In this document: one piece after another, positions 5,591 to 7,893 of the stretch | Position numbering within the stretch: position 1 is the first letter of the stretch | Layout: the number at the start of each line of letters is the position of its first letter | Assembly (NCBI GenBank): GCA_934230965.1 | Contig: CAKQFW010000094.1 | Location: 1-7,893 of the forward strand | DNA from: an uncultured Prevotella sp. | Lineage (GTDB): Bacteria; Bacteroidota; Bacteroidia; Bacteroidales; Bacteroidaceae | Direction: 5' to 3' | Length of the DNA stretch: 7,893 nt | Translations under genes and position numbers: made by a program | The notes under the pieces: generated by a model | What the model saw: the letters and a program-made list of their open reading frames with translations, nothing else | Databases searched by the model: none | Told to the model about the DNA's origin: nothing

Positions 5591-7120
5591 TTACATGGTG
5601 ATATCGTGGATGCCCGATGTCGACTTATCACAGTTGACGATGGTCGAGATTTTGCTTTCAGCGTTCAAGCCCTTTGTCACAGCAGTAACAAAGTAGTTGC
5701 CATTCTCAGGTACATCAACCGTTGTGTCGTAGGTAATCTGCACAATCGACGCCGTGTTATCGGTAGCGTTGCAGCGATAAACGGCATAGTAACAATTGCT
5801 TACAGCCTCCCACGAGAGCTTCAGGCCATCGGCCTTCACATTCTGCGGAGCCTCAGGCTGCACCATAGGCGCCACGCCGAGATACGGGGGCAGCAGCAGC
5901 TTGTTAAACTGCTCTTTTATCGCCTCGTTGGTCTTCACGGGGTTGCTCATCAGCCATTTGGTGCTGAAGAAGATAGCGCCCTTCACATTTTTGTCGGCAT
6001 AGGCTATGCTAAACTGCTTCTTTAGGTCGTCGCTTGTCTTATAATAGGGATCGGTGGCCTGACCGCTGAAGCGATAGAGGCCATATCCCACCATAAAATG
6101 AGACTTTGTACAGAAGGCAGAGAACTGCTTCAAGCGAGGCTCAAAATACCTCTCTGTGCTCCAGTATATCTGTGGGATGAGCACGTCAATCATACCGTTC
6201 TGCGACCATTTCTTCACGTCGCAATACATCGAGTTGTAGTCGTTATCATAGTTGCCTTGGGGCGACACTGAGAACAAGCAGTTAGGACGAATGGCGCGAA
6301 TGGTTTCTTGCACCTTCGTAATCATGGCATCAACATTAGCACGACGGAAGTTGGCAATGCCCTGACCCGTACCATACTTCTGATACTCAGCATTGTCGTT
6401 CATCGACTCGCCCGAGGTGAGCGAGGGATAGAAGTAGTCGTCGAAGTGTATGCCATCAACATCAAACTTATGCAGCACGTCGGCCACAATGTCGGCTATG
6501 CGCTGGCGCACCTCAGGCAGCGCCGGGTTATAGATGCGCACCTTGTTGTAATCTTTCACCCATTCGGCGGGAATGGTGCTTTCCAACTCAGGGAAGCTGG
6601 CCGATGCCCCCGAACGTGTAGCGATGCGGTAGGGGTTCATCCAGGCGTGAAACTGTATGCCACGCTTATGTGTCTCGCTGATAAGCCAGGGCAGCGGATC
6701 CCAAACGGGCTTCTTACCACGGCGGCCAGTGATATATTTTGTCCAGGGCTCGTAGGGCGAGTCGTAGAAAGCGTCGGCCATAGGTCTAATCTGGAACATC
6801 ACAGCATTGATGTTGTGTGCCTGCAAGGTGTCAAGAATACGCAGATAGTAATTCTTCTGGCTCTCGGCTATTTTAGATGTCGAGCCCATGCTGTTGGGCC
6901 AGTCGATATGATCAACTGTGGCCACCCATACGGCGCGGAAGTCTTTTTGCGGAAGCGTGGGGGTTACATTCACCTCTGTCTTTGACGAATTAGAGATGGC
7001 GGGTAGATTTTTATTTGAGGGCTCGGGCAACAATTCGTCATCGCTGCCACAAGCTGCTAACAGCACAGTACCGATAACAACGGCACACATCTTTAGCCAA
7101 TGGATAGGATTTTTTTGCAT
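5591..7120 (-). CDS. Glycosyl-hydrolase-like GHL10 (DUF187/YngK-type) lipoprotein with C-terminal Fn3-like domain
   Basis: A predicted surface lipoprotein of 509 residues in the glycosyl-hydrolase-like GHL10 family, a barrel fold related to glycoside hydrolases; the substrate is not readable from the sequence. The ATG at 7118-7120 is followed by a signal peptide with lipobox LAAC (Cys24). The next residues, GSDDE, fit a Bacteroidetes lipoprotein export signal and suggest display on the outer face. The catalytic-like domain runs from about 60 to 380. It has FRAVWVATVDHIDWPN at its start, then INAVMFQIRPMADAFYDS and YEPWTKYITG, then FHAWMNPYRI, the acidic GIHFDDYFYPS near 222-232, and FSVSPQGNYDNDYNS. 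Residues of about 420-495 (PEAPQNVKADGLKLSWEAV through YFVTAVTKGLNAES) look like a fibronectin type III domain. Family members are known as putative cell-wall or polysaccharide hydrolases. Its own promoter and terminator make it monocistronic. Confidence 0.93.
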   Translation of the reverse strand: MQKNPIHWLKMCAVVIGTVLLAACGSDDELLPEPSNKNLPAISNSSKTEVNVTPTLPQKDFRAVWVATVDHIDWPNSMGSTSKIAESQKNYYLRILDTLQAHNINAVMFQIRPMADAFYDSPYEPWTKYITGRRGKKPVWDPLPWLISETHKRGIQFHAWMNPYRIATRSGASASFPELESTIPAEWVKDYNKVRIYNPALPEVRQRIADIVADVLHKFDVDGIHFDDYFYPSLTSGESMNDNAEYQKYGTGQGIANFRRANVDAMITKVQETIRAIRPNCLFSVSPQGNYDNDYNSMYCDVKKWSQNGMIDVLIPQIYWSTERYFEPRLKQFSAFCTKSHFMVGYGLYRFSGQATDPYYKTSDDLKKQFSIAYADKNVKGAIFFSTKWLMSNPVKTNEAIKEQFNKLLLPPYLGVAPMVQPEAPQNVKADGLKLSWEAVSNCYYAVYRCNATDNTASIVQITYDTTVDVPENGNYFVTAVTKGLNAESKISTIVNCDKSTSGIHDITM

Positions 7121-7193
7121 AAGGGTAAAAATATACGCAGGTTAAATATTAGTAAGAATTATAATTAAAAATCAAAAGTATGAATTAATTGTG

Positions 7194-7201
7194 CAAAGTT
7201 A
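7194..7201 (-). promoter_or_regulatory. Bacteroidetes -7 element (TAACTTTG) for the GHL10 gene
   Basis: The minus strand reads TAACTTTG followed by CA, an exact TAnnTTTG match, identical to the box ahead of the OmpA gene. The leader would be about 65-70 nt, and no Shine-Dalgarno is visible before the ATG. There is no clear TTTG at the -33 distance. Confidence 0.5.
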
Positions 7202-7342
7202 CAAAAAACATTTAACAGCATCTGTGCGGCATACGTTAATTAACATTAAGATGACAAGGTGGAGTAAAATTGTTCCATAACCCCAAAATATTCCTCTTAA
7301 AGGAGTGAGTTTCTCAGATTAAATTTATATTTTTGCCATATC

Positions 7343-7370
7343 TATCTTTGCATACTCTTGTTTATTTTTG
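7343..7370 (+). promoter_or_regulatory. Two candidate -7 elements (TATCTTTG, TATTTTTG) for the gene at 7458
   Basis: TATCTTTG at 7343-7350 and TATTTTTG at 7363-7370 both match TAnnTTTG and both are followed by CA. They would give leaders of about 100 and 80 nt. Neither has a clean TTTG at the expected -33 distance. The first is closer to the commonly seen form. With the box at 7194-7201 they make this a divergent promoter region; nothing else is visible between 7121 and 7457. Confidence 0.45.
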
Positions 7371-7457
7371 CAAATACTACCTGTATCCATCAAAAACTAA
7401 CGGCAACCAAACACCATAAATAACAATTTAACATAGAACAATCAAATTAATCACAAT

Positions 7458-7893
7458 ATGAAACAACTGTTTATAGCAATCGCAGTGGCTCTGCTTCTGC
7501 TGCCCACCACGCTGTGGGCTGACACCGGCAAGAAGAAAATAAAGTCGGTGGAGATAACGATTGACGCCCCTACTCCCGGAATGGACTTAGAGGACGCCGA
7601 GAAACTCGCCCTGAAAGCGGTGAACACCGCCTACGGCGACCTGTTCAAGAGCGGTGTCATCACAATGCGCGACATCTCATGGGATGGCGAGTTCGGCGAG
7701 AACAAGAAGGGAGACCCCACACTGAAGGCCGGATACCCCTACATAGCCACAATTGAGATAGTGATAGACCCGGACGGAGATTACCAGACCGAATGGGTAA
7801 AGAGAGACGGTTCCACCGTTCTGTCGACCGAAAACTTCAAGGCCACGGTGAACGGGATACCGGCACGCGTGCTCACAAGCGCCCCTTACTTCC
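7458..7893 (+). CDS. Unrecognised Sec-exported protein, N-terminal part (C-terminus outside window)
   Basis: An open frame of 145 codons starts at the ATG at 7458-7460 and runs off the right edge. It opens with a good signal peptide (MKQLFIAIAVALLLLPTTLWA, predicted cut before Asp22). There is no lipobox cysteine. The mature part begins DTGKKKIKSVEITIDAPTPG. It then has a stretch with KAGYPYIATIEIVIDPDGDY followed by FKATVNGIPARV. That order resembles a bacterial beta-sandwich repeat in extracellular proteins (aGxxYtAxVtLtaxxGyxF ... FtVNGxxA), so a cell-surface or secreted role is inferred. I do not recognise the whole protein and assign no function. No strong Shine-Dalgarno precedes the AT-rich start region. 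It is transcribed divergently from the GHL10 gene. Confidence 0.85.
   Translation, partial: MKQLFIAIAVALLLLPTTLWADTGKKKIKSVEITIDAPTPGMDLEDAEKLALKAVNTAYGDLFKSGVITMRDISWDGEFGENKKGDPTLKAGYPYIATIEIVIDPDGDYQTEWVKRDGSTVLSTENFKATVNGIPARVLTSAPYF

Noticed and set aside
5163..5696. A 177-codon plus-strand frame from the LRR promoter region into the 3' end of the GHL10 gene
   Set aside because: It runs through palindromes, a terminator and antisense coding sequence, and its product has no recognisable features.
6308..6985. A 225-codon plus-strand frame opposite the GHL10 gene
   Set aside because: It is antisense to a clear family member, has no signal, domain or ribosome binding site, and is a shadow frame.

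Overview
The window looks like a chromosomal segment from a Prevotella/Segatella-type member of the Bacteroidales. The reasons are the Bacteroidetes -7 promoter motif (TAnnTTTG) ahead of several genes, weak or absent Shine-Dalgarno sequences, a Bacteroidetes-style lipoprotein export signal (C-G-S-D-D-E), a large leucine-rich-repeat protein with a type IX-secretion-like C-terminal domain, and a GHL10-type lipoprotein. The genus is inferred by eye and has not been searched.

Layout. Positions 1-713 (minus) hold the N-terminal part of an OmpA-domain lipoprotein that runs off the left edge. Positions 714-1760 are a gene-free kilobase. It contains the OmpA promoter, two families of 20-23 bp tandem repeats that are roughly inverted relatives of each other, a 201-bp segment with 13-bp terminal inverted repeats bracketed exactly by an 88-bp direct repeat, a very strong hairpin/terminator with a 27-bp stem, and a GC-rich structured stretch. 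Positions 1761-4907 (minus) encode a 1048-residue secreted LRR protein built from two tandem copies of one module plus a C-terminal sorting domain. Positions 4908-5590 hold its probable long leader and promoter, then a GC-rich cluster of nested hairpins and the intrinsic terminator of the next gene. Positions 5591-7120 (minus) encode a glycosyl-hydrolase-like (GHL10, YngK type) lipoprotein with a C-terminal Fn3-like domain. Positions 7121-7457 are a divergent promoter region. Positions 7458-7893 (plus) hold the start of an unrecognised secreted protein that runs off the right edge.

How the genes relate. All four products carry export signals: two lipoproteins, one type IX-like cargo and one Sec-exported protein. 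The window is therefore a cell-envelope/surface neighbourhood. Each gene seems to be its own transcription unit, since wide gaps, separate promoters and terminators lie between them; nothing suggests an operon.

I found no clear-cut new multi-gene system. The most unusual material is intergenic: the repeat/terminal-inverted-repeat locus at 931-1489 and the hairpin-rich element at 5346-5525. The clearest protein-level observation is the whole-module duplication inside the LRR protein.
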